A stretch of DNA of 64,000 bases from Halopseudomonas sabulinigri (GTDB taxonomy: Bacteria; Pseudomonadota; Gammaproteobacteria; Pseudomonadales; Pseudomonadaceae): positions 1-64,000 of the forward strand of contig DRHT01000047.1 of assembly GCA_011053055.1 (NCBI GenBank), read 5' to 3'. The position numbers and the translations under genes were made by a program. Below the pieces are notes generated by a model. That model had not been told where the DNA came from, searched no databases, and saw only the letters and a program-made list of their open reading frames with translations. This document shows positions 1 to 8,051 of the stretch, piece after piece. Within the stretch, counting starts at the first letter, position 1; each line of letters begins with the position of its first letter.

Positions 1-1996
1 TGCCCGGACTAGCTGTCAGAATCACCACGCGACTCATCGTTTGCCAAGGCGTAGCACCCAGCGCCAGCGAACCTTGCGTGAGGTGGCGCGGCACACTGAA
101 GACCGCGTCTTCAGCAATCGAGAAAATCGTGGGAATCACCGCAAAGCCCATGGCCAAACCCACCACCAGAGAGTTGCGCTGATCAAAGTCGATACCCAGA
201 TCGCGGGTCAGGTAGACGCGCATATCGCCCCCGAAGAACCAGGCCTCGATATACACGCTGGCTTCAAAGCAGGCCAAGCCCAACAGCAGCGTAACGGGAA
301 TCAACAACGCGGCTTCCCAGCCATCAGGAATCGCCAGGCGCACGCGCTCAGGCAGCAGGCTCCAGGAATAGGCAAAGCCGATGAATACAATGGGCAAGAG
401 AATCAGCAACGAGACAATGCCCGGCAGGTTGTCCTCCAGCAGCGGTGCCAACCACAAGCCTGCCAGGAAACCGAGGATCACTGTCGGTAGCGCTTCCATC
501 AATTCGATCACCGGCTTGACCTTGCGGCGCATGCCCGGTGCCATGAAGTAGGCGGTATATACAGCGGCTGCGATGGCAATGGGTGTAGCCAGAATCATCG
601 CGTAGAAAGCGGCCTTCAAAGTACCGAAGGTCAGCGGAGCCAAACTCAATTTCGGCTCGAACTCGGAGGTAGCCGAGGTGGACTGCCACACGTAATCGGG
701 CTCAGGGTAGCTTTCGTACCAGACCTTGCCCCACAACGAAGACCAGGAGATTTCCGGGTGCTCGTTCTCGACGTCCCAGTAGCTCAGCTCGCCATTGTCG
801 TGCTCTACCAGCAAATGGTCGGCGCGCGGGCCGATAGCAAAGGCGCGTACCGCTTGCTTATCCAGCGGCTCCACCAGCAGGTTGTTGTGGGCCGTGGAGT
901 TGTAAATACCCAACTGACCTTCAGCATCGGTAGTCAGGAATACCTTGCGGCGTTCCTCCGGCTGAATCATCTGAATGGCTTCACCGGCTTGCTGATCAAA
1001 GCTGCGCACCGGGGTGAGCGTCGGTTTGCCGTTGCCGCGCACCATGAACCACTGCTGCAAACCACCGTTGCTATCACCGATGATCAGCGAGATACCGCCG
1101 AGCATCAAATTGCTGGCCGTCACGCGCCCGCCATTGGCGGAGACCACTTTATAGTGACCGTTAAGCTCCCCGCGATCACGCAGCGACAGCACATCAACGT
1201 ACTGATCACCATTTACTACGTACATCCACTGGCGCAACGGGTCGATCAGGATGTTATCCACATCGCCCTGCGCCGGGCTGAGTGACAGCTCGCTTTGCGA
1301 GGTGGTCACTTCACCGGTCATGATGTTTTCTTGGCGGCTGATGGTGGTTACCAACAACTCGCGCCCTACGTTAGCCGCCAGCGTTAGCCCGCTGTCATTA
1401 CCCGTCATGGCCACGTGCTCAAGCGCACGGCCTTGTTTGTCCAGGTCGATCGGCTCTTCACCGTAGGGAAATTTCAATTCGGGGGTAATCAACCGAACAT
1501 CGTTCGGGTAGGTCACCTTGTAGTTATGTTTGCCGATGATCACCTGACCGTTACTCAGGCCAACGACGAACTGACGTGTGTTCGGACTCTCTACGCTAAA
1601 GCTGGAGACCGTTACGCCTTCAGGAATCGGCAACTGTTGATCGGAAATCAACCCGCCATCTGCCGTCTTGAAGAAGTTCACATGCCCGGCAGCGGAGACA
1701 CGAATAGCCACCTCGCCCTGCTCTTCCATAGCCAGCATTAACGGCGGATCGCTCGCTTCCAGCCAGGTGGTGGAATAGCGTTCATGCTGTTCTATATCTG
1801 CACCGCCAAACAACGGCAGTACTTCCGACAGCAAATAAAGAAAGATCAGCAACACGGCAACGATCACACCCAGGCCACCAATCGCAACGTACCAGCGAGT
1901 GAAGTGATCCTTGAAGTGACGCATGGCTCGATGGCGTTGCATCGCAGGCGTATTGAAGTCGACGCGGGACGTCTTGGGTGATGATTGCATAGTCAT
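1..1996 (-). CDS. pstC: Phosphate ABC transporter permease PstC, large form (3' end outside window)
   Basis: Inner-membrane permease subunit of the PstSCAB high-affinity phosphate importer. The reverse frame is open from an ATG at 1996 to the window edge (about 665 codons), much longer than the roughly 300-residue E. coli PstC. It is the large pseudomonad form, with a cytoplasmic N-terminus, one membrane segment near residues 38-58 and a long periplasmic insert before the permease domain. Close to the window edge the frame reads LALGATPWQTMSRVVI, the EAA-type coupling loop that contacts the ATPase. Another ATG lies two codons downstream. It follows pstS on the same strand, with a terminator-like hairpin between them. 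pstA, pstB and phoU would be expected beyond position 1 but are not visible. Identity is firm; the C-terminus is missing. Confidence 0.93.
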   Translation of the reverse strand, partial: MTMQSSPKTSRVDFNTPAMQRHRAMRHFKDHFTRWYVAIGGLGVIVAVLLIFLYLLSEVLPLFGGADIEQHERYSTTWLEASDPPLMLAMEEQGEVAIRVSAAGHVNFFKTADGGLISDQQLPIPEGVTVSSFSVESPNTRQFVVGLSNGQVIIGKHNYKVTYPNDVRLITPELKFPYGEEPIDLDKQGRALEHVAMTGNDSGLTLAANVGRELLVTTISRQENIMTGEVTTSQSELSLSPAQGDVDNILIDPLRQWMYVVNGDQYVDVLSLRDRGELNGHYKVVSANGGRVTASNLMLGGISLIIGDSNGGLQQWFMVRGNGKPTLTPVRSFDQQAGEAIQMIQPEERRKVFLTTDAEGQLGIYNSTAHNNLLVEPLDKQAVRAFAIGPRADHLLVEHDNGELSYWDVENEHPEISWSSLWGKVWYESYPEPDYVWQSTSATSEFEPKLSLAPLTFGTLKAAFYAMILATPIAIAAAVYTAYFMAPGMRRKVKPVIELMEALPTVILGFLAGLWLAPLLEDNLPGIVSLLILLPIVFIGFAYSWSLLPERVRLAIPDGWEAALLIPVTLLLGLACFEASVYIEAWFFGGDMRVYLTRDLGIDFDQRNSLVVGLAMGFAVIPTIFSIAEDAVFSVPRHLTQGSLALGATPWQTMSRVVILTASPG

Positions 1997-2049
1997 GGCG
2001 CACACCCTACAGGGTCAATGTGACGAAATGGTTACAAAGATATGACGGT

Positions 2050-2080
2050 AAAAAGGGGTGTGTCATCGACACACCCCCTT
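2050..2080 (-). terminator. Intrinsic terminator or attenuator between pstS and pstC
   Basis: On the minus strand a 12-bp stem (arms 2053-2064 and 2068-2080, one bulged C) closes a 3-nt loop and is followed by five T residues. It lies 35 nt after the pstS stop and upstream of pstC. It probably ends most pstS transcripts, so the binding protein would be made in excess over the permease. Confidence 0.75.
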
Positions 2081-2114
2081 ATCACTCAGGCATCCTTGCC
2101 CAACCAAGACTGGC

Positions 2115-3083
2115 TTAGAAGCCCAGTTCGGAGTGAACCTTGTCTACAGCGCGCTTGGGCATAGGCACGTAACCGTCTTTGAAGACGATCTCCTGACCCT
2201 GCTTGGACAGCATCATCTTAACGAACTCACGCTCCAGTGGAGCCAGCTCGCCATTCGGTGCTTTGTTCACGTAAACATAAAGGAAGCGTGACAGCGGGTA
2301 AGTACCGGCGATGGCGTTGGCTTCGTTGGCTTCGATGAACTCTTCACCTTCAGCCTTGGCCAACGGAACTGCGCGAACGCTGGAGGTCTTGTAACCCAGT
2401 CCGGAGTAACCTACTGCGTTCAGAGACTGGCTGACAGACTGAACAACAGATGCCGAGCCAGGCTGCTCATTCACGCCGCTGCGGAAGTCGCCCTTGCACA
2501 GTGCGTTTTCCTTGAAGTAACCGTAAGTGCCGGATACCGAGTTACGGCCGTACAGCTGAATATCACGGTCAACCCACTGACCAGTCAAACCCAGCTGACC
2601 CCAGGTGTTCAGCTCTTCGCCGCCACACAGGTGAGTAGAAGAGAAGATACCGTCTACCTGGGCCATGGTCAGGCCTTTGATCGGGTTATCCTTGTGAGCG
2701 AAAACAGCCAAGGCATCGATAGCAACAGGCACAGCGGTAGGCTTATAGCCGTAACGCTCTTCGAACGCCTGAATTTCGCTGTCTTTCATCATGCGACTCA
2801 TGGGAGCGAGGTTAGATGTACCTTCAGTCAGAGCCGGTGGCGCAGTGGAAGAACCTGCAGCCTGAATCTGAATGTTGACGTTCGGGTACATGCGCTTAAA
2901 CTCTTCGGCCCACAGCGTCATCATGTTAGCCAATGTGTCAGAGCCAACGCTGGAGATATTGCCGGATACACCACCAGCGCGCTGGTAATCTTCCAGACTC
3001 TGATCAACGGCAGCAAAGGCTGAGCTGGCGGCTACGCCGGTAGCAGCGAAGGTCACAGCAGCGAACATACGCTTGAGTTTCAT
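2115..3083 (-). CDS. pstS: Phosphate-binding protein PstS
   Basis: Periplasmic phosphate-binding subunit of the Pst importer, 322 residues. A signal peptide (KRMF, hydrophobic core, cleavage near AFA-AVD at about residue 24) leads into a PBP-like fold. The conserved phosphate-site segments [14 protein letters not shown] (46-59), [13 protein letters not shown] and [12 protein letters not shown] are all present. The sequence closely resembles the pseudomonad PstS type. The start ATG at 3083 has AGGAG a few bases upstream. Upstream lie a Pho-box-like array and a -10 element; downstream is a hairpin and then pstC. Expression is expected to rise under phosphate starvation through PhoB. Confidence 0.96.
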   Translation of the reverse strand: MKLKRMFAAVTFAATGVAASSAFAAVDQSLEDYQRAGGVSGNISSVGSDTLANMMTLWAEEFKRMYPNVNIQIQAAGSSTAPPALTEGTSNLAPMSRMMKDSEIQAFEERYGYKPTAVPVAIDALAVFAHKDNPIKGLTMAQVDGIFSSTHLCGGEELNTWGQLGLTGQWVDRDIQLYGRNSVSGTYGYFKENALCKGDFRSGVNEQPGSASVVQSVSQSLNAVGYSGLGYKTSSVRAVPLAKAEGEEFIEANEANAIAGTYPLSRFLYVYVNKAPNGELAPLEREFVKMMLSKQGQEIVFKDGYVPMPKRAVDKVHSELGF

Positions 3084-3124
3084 GTCATTCTCCTAGATGA
3101 GGTAGTGTTTGCAACACGCGACTC

Positions 3125-3169
3125 AGTATCAAAGCGTGATGTGACAACTCTATTCACGAATTATGACAA
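3125..3169 (-). promoter_or_regulatory. PhoB-dependent promoter of pstS (three Pho half-sites plus -10)
   Basis: Three heptamers occur at exact 11-bp spacing on the minus strand: TTGTCAT (3163-3169), the degenerate CGTGAAT (3152-3158) and TTGTCAC (3141-3147). Ten bases after the last lies GATACT (3125-3130), a -10-like hexamer. Heptamers of CTGTCAT type at 11-bp spacing, about 10 bp before a -10 element, are the usual PhoB promoter layout. Confidence 0.72.
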
Positions 3170-3333
3170 TTGTGTGAAACGCACTAACCAGCGCCCAACT
3201 CTGGCATTTGCTGGCAGAGAATGATTGAGACACCGGCCGCTATCCCTTACCATAGAAGGCTTAGCCGGATTTTATCGACGCTTTACCACCGGTGAACACA
3301 ACAAATACAAATAGACCACTACTCGAGTGTTCA

Positions 3334-3726
3334 ATGCACGACTTAGATATGGACCCGGTTCCGCAGGGTGAACTGGCGCTTAAAATCACCACCCTGCCCC
3401 GCGACTGCAACAGCTTTGGCGATATTTACGGAGGGTGGCTAGTAGCCCAGATGGACGTGGCGGGCACCAGCACCTCGGCGCGTATCGCACGTGGCCGTGT
3501 CGCTACCGTCGCCATCGACCGCATGGGGTTCATGGTTCCGGTACCGGTAGGCGCGCAGCTGGCCTTTCATTGCGACGTACTGGATATCGGCCGCAGCTCA
3601 ATAAAGATGCTGGTTGAAGTCTGGAGCGAAGATCTGGCCCATGACGAAAGCCGCAAGGTAACCGAAGCCACCTTCGTCTTCGTTGCCATTGATGACCGTG
3701 GCCGGACTCGCGTTATACCGTCCTGA
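3334..3726 (+). CDS. Acyl-CoA thioesterase, YciA-like hotdog protein
   Basis: Predicted cytosolic acyl-CoA hydrolase of about 130 residues. The sequence carries the hotdog-fold signature of the YciA/acyl-CoA hydrolase group: VPQGELALKITTLP, then NSFGDIYGGWLVAQMD, with the catalytic Asp in the GDIYGG turn, and later VATVAIDRMGFMVPVPVG. The frame stays open to a GTG at 3292, but no ribosome site is seen there. The ATG at 3334 fits family N-termini better; 3349 is another option. It stands alone, 200-250 bp from divergent pstS, and precedes the TRAP genes. Substrate chain length cannot be told from sequence. Confidence 0.85.
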   Translation: MHDLDMDPVPQGELALKITTLPRDCNSFGDIYGGWLVAQMDVAGTSTSARIARGRVATVAIDRMGFMVPVPVGAQLAFHCDVLDIGRSSIKMLVEVWSEDLAHDESRKVTEATFVFVAIDDRGRTRVIPS

Positions 3727-3767
3727 TCGTCTTTGGGCCGGAGTAACAGCGCCGCCACCCCGACCGA

Positions 3768-4340
3768 GTGCTCGCTGATATGCTTCGTCCGCTGCTCACC
3801 GCCAGCCTTACGCTGGCGCGTACCATTGATTCCGCCAACAACCTGCTTGGCCGCAGCGTCGCCTGGCTGAGCGTATTAATGGTGCTGTTGACCTGCCTGA
3901 TAGTGCTACTGCGCTACGGTTTCGATATTGGCGCTACCGCCACTCAAGAGTTGGTCATGTACGGCCATTCGCTCGCGTTCATGGGCGCTGCCGCCTGGGC
4001 TCTGCAACGCGACGCCCACGTACGCGTCGACATCTTCTTCCGGCGCTTCTCTTCCCGTGGCAAAGCCCTGATCGACTTCTCCGGCACCCTGCTATTTCTG
4101 CTGCCCGTGTGCCTATTTCTCGCCTGGAACTGTTGGGACTACGTCAGCGTGGCTTGGCAACGACAAGAGCGATCAGCCGATGCCGGCGGCCTGCAGTGGG
4201 TGTATATCCAGAAAAGCTTCATTTTACTGCTGGTGGCCAGTCTGTTGTTGCAGGCGATATCGCAGCTAATCAAAACCGCTGCCGTTATATTCGACGTTCT
4301 GCCAAGTCACCTTCCCGCCAGCCATGAGGAGCATCTGTAA
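3768..4340 (+). CDS. TRAP transporter small permease (DctQ family)
   Basis: Small membrane subunit of a tripartite ATP-independent periplasmic (TRAP) transporter, which couples solute uptake to an ion gradient. About 190 residues with four hydrophobic segments (roughly 35-55, 65-80, 105-125 and 150-170). The family-typical block RYGFDIGATATQELVMY lies between segments one and two, and DAHVRVDIF after segment two. The start could be GTG 3768 or ATG 3780; neither has a clear ribosome site. Its stop overlaps the start of the large permease as TAATG, so the two are translationally coupled. The matching binding protein is probably the DctP gene at 8052-9161. Confidence 0.9.
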   Translation: MLADMLRPLLTASLTLARTIDSANNLLGRSVAWLSVLMVLLTCLIVLLRYGFDIGATATQELVMYGHSLAFMGAAAWALQRDAHVRVDIFFRRFSSRGKALIDFSGTLLFLLPVCLFLAWNCWDYVSVAWQRQERSADAGGLQWVYIQKSFILLLVASLLLQAISQLIKTAAVIFDVLPSHLPASHEEHL

Positions 4341-5716
4341 TGGGTGTTGAATACATGGCGGTGGCATTGTTCATCTGTATCTGTCTGGCATTGATGGCAG
4401 GCTATCCGGTTGCCTTTACTCTGGGTGGCATGTCCCTGCTGTTTGCCGGGGGCGGCATCGCCCTCAATTTATTCGACCCAAGCTTCCTCGGTGCCCTGCC
4501 TAGCCGACTGTTTGGCACCATGAACAACCAGACCTTGCTAGCCGTGCCGCTGTTTGTGTTTATGGGTGTGATGCTGGAGAAGTCGCGCATCGCCGAAGAC
4601 CTGCTGGATGCCATGTCGCGTTTATTCGGCGGCTTGCGAGGCGGGTTAGCGTTTTCCGTGTGTATTGTTGGCGCACTCTTGGCGGCCAGCACCGGGATTG
4701 TCGGCGCTACCGTGGTAACCCTCGGGCTACTGGCGTTACCGACCATGCTGCGCCGTGGCTACGACCCCTCGATCGCCACCGGCACGCTCGCCGCGACCGG
4801 CACCCTCGGGCAAATCATCCCACCGTCGATCATTTTGGTGCTGCTAGGAGATGTGCTGTCCAATGCCTACCAGCAAGCGCAAACCCGCATGGGCATCTTT
4901 TCGCCGAAAACCGTGACCGTCAGCGACTTGTTTATTGGCTCGCTGGTGCCCGGGCTGATGCTCGTCGGTTTATACCTGCTGTACTTAGTCGGCGTTGCTA
5001 TCTGGCAACCGCACAAGCTACCGGCGCTATCGCGCGAGGAACGCGCCGAGGTATCTTGGCGCGGCGTGTTGATGAGCTTGCTACCGCCGCTGCTCTTGAT
5101 CATGTCGGTACTCGGGTCGATCCTCGCCGGTATCGCCACGCCAACCGAAGCCGCCGCCGTCGGCGCACTCGGCGCAACCTTGCTGGCATTGGCGAAGCGC
5201 CAGCTCGGGATCGGCAAGCTGCGTGAAGTGGCACAAGCGACCACCGAGATCAGCGCTATGGTATTCATGATTCTGCTCGGTGCTTCTATCTTCTCACTGG
5301 TCTTTCGTGGCTATGGCGGCGACGACTTGATTCACCACCTGTTTGACCAACTACCCGGCGGCGTTTTTACCGCCACCCTGGTAGTCATGCTGGTGATTTT
5401 CTTCCTCGGCTTTATTCTCGACTTCATCGAGATCACCTTTGTGGTGGTGCCGATTGTTGGGCCGGTGTTGCTGAGCATGGGACTTGACCCAGTGTGGCTC
5501 GGCGTGATGATTGCGCTAAACCTGCAGACTTCTTTCCTGACGCCGCCGTTCGGCTTTTCGTTGTTCTACCTGCGCGGCGTGACGCCGGCCAGCGTACCGA
5601 CCTCGGCGATCTATCGCGGGGTGCTGCCTTTCATTGCCATCCAGATACTAATGCTGATCATCGCCGCCTGCTGGCCAGGACTGGTGACCTGGCTGCCGGG
5701 GCTGATGGGGCGCTAA
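4340..5716 (+). CDS. TRAP transporter large permease (DctM family)
   Basis: Large 458-residue transport subunit with about 12 hydrophobic segments. It has typical DctM motifs: AGYPVAFTLGG near residue 20, AASTGIVGATVVTLGLLALPTMLRRGYD near 115-142, GTLGQIIPPSI near 155, and a C-terminal TSFLTPPFGFSLFYLRG. It overlaps dctQ by one base. It belongs to the mannitol/chloroaromatic/2-oxoacid-like branch, so the substrate is probably an organic acid. No binding-protein gene sits beside it. It converges on lepB with an 18-bp gap and no clear terminator. Confidence 0.93.
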   Translation: MGVEYMAVALFICICLALMAGYPVAFTLGGMSLLFAGGGIALNLFDPSFLGALPSRLFGTMNNQTLLAVPLFVFMGVMLEKSRIAEDLLDAMSRLFGGLRGGLAFSVCIVGALLAASTGIVGATVVTLGLLALPTMLRRGYDPSIATGTLAATGTLGQIIPPSIILVLLGDVLSNAYQQAQTRMGIFSPKTVTVSDLFIGSLVPGLMLVGLYLLYLVGVAIWQPHKLPALSREERAEVSWRGVLMSLLPPLLLIMSVLGSILAGIATPTEAAAVGALGATLLALAKRQLGIGKLREVAQATTEISAMVFMILLGASIFSLVFRGYGGDDLIHHLFDQLPGGVFTATLVVMLVIFFLGFILDFIEITFVVVPIVGPVLLSMGLDPVWLGVMIALNLQTSFLTPPFGFSLFYLRGVTPASVPTSAIYRGVLPFIAIQILMLIIAACWPGLVTWLPGLMGR

Positions 5717-5734
5717 GCTCATAGCGCCCGCAGT

Positions 5735-6571
5735 CTACTTGGGCACAACGCCGACCACTTCACCAACAACGCGTTGCGCCAGCACGCTACCCCAGTGGCG
5801 GCTGTCGTCAGAGTTATCGCGATTATCACCCAGAAAGAAGTAATGCCCCTCAGGCACCCTGAAGGTACGGATTGCGCCGGGTGGAGCGTCCTTGAGGTAT
5901 TGAATCTGGTACTGCTCGCTGCCAGCACTTTCCGCAAAGCGGTTAAATCCGTCGGTTTCGCTCACCAGATCGCTGGATAAAGTCTTACCATTGACCACCA
6001 CGCCCTGCTCGGTCAACGCGATCACATCACCCGGCAAAGCCATCAGGCGCTTCACATAAAGTACATCGTGATCCGGCGGATAAAACACGTATACCTTGCC
6101 GCGCTGCATTCGCTCAGGTGCCACAGTCTCCTCACCCGGTAACGCATAACCAAATAGCGCAGACTGCGCAAAACCCCACTTCTGTACGATCACCACATCA
6201 CCCTCAACCAGCGTCGGGTGCATCGAAGCCGAAGGCACCGCGTAAGGTTCGTAGAGAAAAGTGCGTACCAGCAGCACACTCAGCATCAAACCAAGGTAGA
6301 GGCCGATCAACACCCACACACGGCTATACCAGCGCCGCGGTTGGCTAGGATCGTAACGGCGAATGATCCAACAGGCATGCAGCGGGCAAATCACGCTGAA
6401 CAATAGATGGATGCCCAGCACCAGATACCAGTCCACCGCGGCGACCACCAGCCCCACCAACAGATAGGGCCAAAACAGTCGCGGACGGTTTACATACAGA
6501 AAGACAAAAGGCTGCAGGAAGATGCCCAGCAGCACGGCGATCCAGATTTTGGGCGGGCTGGCAGTGGTCAA
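5735..6571 (-). CDS. lepB: Signal peptidase I
   Basis: Membrane-bound serine protease that removes signal peptides on the periplasmic face. The catalytic Ser is in PSASMHPTL (about residue 116 from the chosen start), the general-base Lys in YVKRLMALPGD (about 174), and the conserved GDNRDNSDDSRHWG box is near the end. Unlike E. coli LepB it has three N-terminal hydrophobic segments before the one preceding the catalytic domain. I chose TTG 6571 because AAGGAG lies five bases upstream; the frame continues to 6649, but that would overlap the doxX end. An accessory type: no lepA, rnc or era nearby. Confidence 0.9.
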   Translation of the reverse strand: MTTASPPKIWIAVLLGIFLQPFVFLYVNRPRLFWPYLLVGLVVAAVDWYLVLGIHLLFSVICPLHACWIIRRYDPSQPRRWYSRVWVLIGLYLGLMLSVLLVRTFLYEPYAVPSASMHPTLVEGDVVIVQKWGFAQSALFGYALPGEETVAPERMQRGKVYVFYPPDHDVLYVKRLMALPGDVIALTEQGVVVNGKTLSSDLVSETDGFNRFAESAGSEQYQIQYLKDAPPGAIRTFRVPEGHYFFLGDNRDNSDDSRHWGSVLAQRVVGEVVGVVPK

Positions 6572-6632
6572 AAAAACTCCTTGGTGATCGCCTACACAGG
6601 CTTTAGCTGTGACCACAGCAGGCTGAGTAGAT

Positions 6633-7040
6633 TCAGCTCCCCGTAGCATCCGGCTGCAAGGCTGGCGATTCCAACCGCAGGATCAAATAACACAGCAACA
6701 ACCCCAGGAGGTTGGTGGTTACCGGGTTAAAGGCCTCTACCAAGAGCGCCGGGCTGAGCAGCGCAACGTAAATTAGCAAGATTATTAGCGCAAATGCGGC
6801 CAAATACACCGGCGGCTTGCCACCCAGGCGCAGCGCAATCAGCAGCCCGAGTACAATTTCCAACACGCCAGCCAGTGGCGAGGCGATATTCGCCGGCACA
6901 CCCGCGCCGCTGGCTTCCACCAAGCTGATCTCAATCGGGCTGAGAAACAAAATCTTTGGCAACAGGCCATGGTAAATAAACAGAAAACCCAGGCCCAAAC
7001 GGCAGAGAAATGCCGCCTGACTCAACATATTACTGGCCAT
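6633..7040 (-). CDS. DoxX-family membrane protein
   Basis: Small inner-membrane protein of about 135 residues with four hydrophobic segments, opening with MASNMLSQAAFLCRLGLGFL and the DoxX-like FIYHGLLPKI. It resembles the DoxX/DoxD-like group; its function is not established. The start at 7040 overlaps the end of the upstream DCC gene by 11 bp, so the pair is translationally coupled. A longer frame to 7181 lies inside the DCC gene and is unlikely. Pairing with a thiol oxidoreductase suggests a membrane redox role; this is inference. Confidence 0.78.
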   Translation of the reverse strand: MASNMLSQAAFLCRLGLGFLFIYHGLLPKILFLSPIEISLVEASGAGVPANIASPLAGVLEIVLGLLIALRLGGKPPVYLAAFALIILLIYVALLSPALLVEAFNPVTTNLLGLLLCYLILRLESPALQPDATGS

Positions 7041-7455
7041 CAACAAAGCGCTCCGCGTGGTCAGGTGTGGGCAAACGGCAATAGGCGTACTGACCAAACA
7101 GCTGGTAACGATTAAGCGCAATGCGGTCATACAACCAGTCACGCAGCGGCCGAGGAATAAGCCGAAACACACACATCCCACGCCACGGCCAGCCGATCCC
7201 AGCCATCACTCGAAAAAAAGCCTCGCTTTTCTCAAAGCAGCGCCCTTGCTCCACCGCCAGCATGGTCTCGAAGGTGTCGGTTGGATAACCAAACTGCCGC
7301 AGCAGCTGCGCACCAGGCTCGGACTGCACGCTGCAGAGCTGATACAGGTGTTTGTGGTCGTGGGTGATGATGAAGTTTGCCCAGGCGTTGCAGAGCTTGC
7401 AGACGCCATCGAAGAGGATGATGCGGGGATCTGGCGAGAGTGCTGTCATGTTCAT
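7030..7455 (-). CDS. Thiol-disulfide oxidoreductase-like DCC family protein (DUF393)
   Basis: 141 residues. The family-defining DxxCxxC motif is visible as DGVCKLC near residues 16-22, followed by WANFIITHD and, near the middle, RCFEKSEAFFRV, typical of DCC/DUF393 proteins. These are predicted thiol-disulfide exchange proteins; substrates are unknown. The start ATG has a second ATG two codons on and no clear ribosome site. The 3' end overlaps the DoxX gene. Confidence 0.85.
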   Translation of the reverse strand: MNMTALSPDPRIILFDGVCKLCNAWANFIITHDHKHLYQLCSVQSEPGAQLLRQFGYPTDTFETMLAVEQGRCFEKSEAFFRVMAGIGWPWRGMCVFRLIPRPLRDWLYDRIALNRYQLFGQYAYCRLPTPDHAERFVDGQ

Positions 7456-7518
7456 ACCGGGGCCGGTGATGTCTACGCTCAGTGTACGCCCTTCAGGTGC
7501 AATGCGGCTTTTTGGCCA

Positions 7519-7944
7519 TCAGCGAGGTGCACCGCCCAGCAACTCATCTATTACCGGGTCCATCTTCGTTTGAGTACCTTGCCACTTCATCAGCGAAAAA
7601 CCACCTTTACCGTTCAGATGATATTCCGCCGATGCCACACGGCGTCCGCGGCGGTCGAGCCACAACTCCGCATGCGACAAATACGGCGCCATATCCCAGG
7701 AGCGCAACGCCGTATAGGTGAGCACATATTCGCACTTCTCCGGCAAACTCCCGGAAAACACCTCGGTCGAGATGCCATGCCGATCAAAACCGGCGCGCAC
7801 CACTGGCACAAAGTCGCTGACGATGACCTTGGGGTTATCCTGAACACATACATAAACGATGCCAACGCCGGGATCGACAGGCTGGACCGTAATCGATGTA
7901 CAAGCCGCGAGGCAAAGCGGCAGTAGCAAAAATCCTTTTTTCAT
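7519..7944 (-). CDS. Sbal_3080-like lipoprotein
   Basis: 141-residue predicted lipoprotein: MKKGFLLLPLCLAAC ends in a lipobox (LAAC, Cys 15). The mature part carries VYVCVQDNPKVIVSDFVPVVR and a C-terminal YHLNGKGGFSLMKWQGT. This pattern resembles the uncharacterised Sbal_3080 lipoprotein family of Gammaproteobacteria. AAGGA precedes the start by about 8 bases. Two further Cys could form a disulfide. It stands between the DCC gene and the TRAP binding protein, on the same strand as both. Function unknown. Confidence 0.72.
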   Translation of the reverse strand: MKKGFLLLPLCLAACTSITVQPVDPGVGIVYVCVQDNPKVIVSDFVPVVRAGFDRHGISTEVFSGSLPEKCEYVLTYTALRSWDMAPYLSHAELWLDRRGRRVASAEYHLNGKGGFSLMKWQGTQTKMDPVIDELLGGAPR

Positions 7945-8051
7945 TTTGGCTTCCTTGATGCAAATTGCTTGAGATAGCCCTTAACTTCTCACTGTAACCT
8001 GCTGCCAGCAACGTAGGCGGCTGGCAGGTTACAGCTCCGTTACCCAACGCT

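Noticed and set aside
1254-1262. Consensus DnaA box TTATCCACA
   Set aside because: Single copy inside pstC; no cluster or AT-rich region to suggest an origin. The same holds for 44275-44283.
7057-7926. Long plus-strand open frame (289 codons)
   Set aside because: Lies antisense to the DCC and lipoprotein genes, with no family motif or ribosome site.
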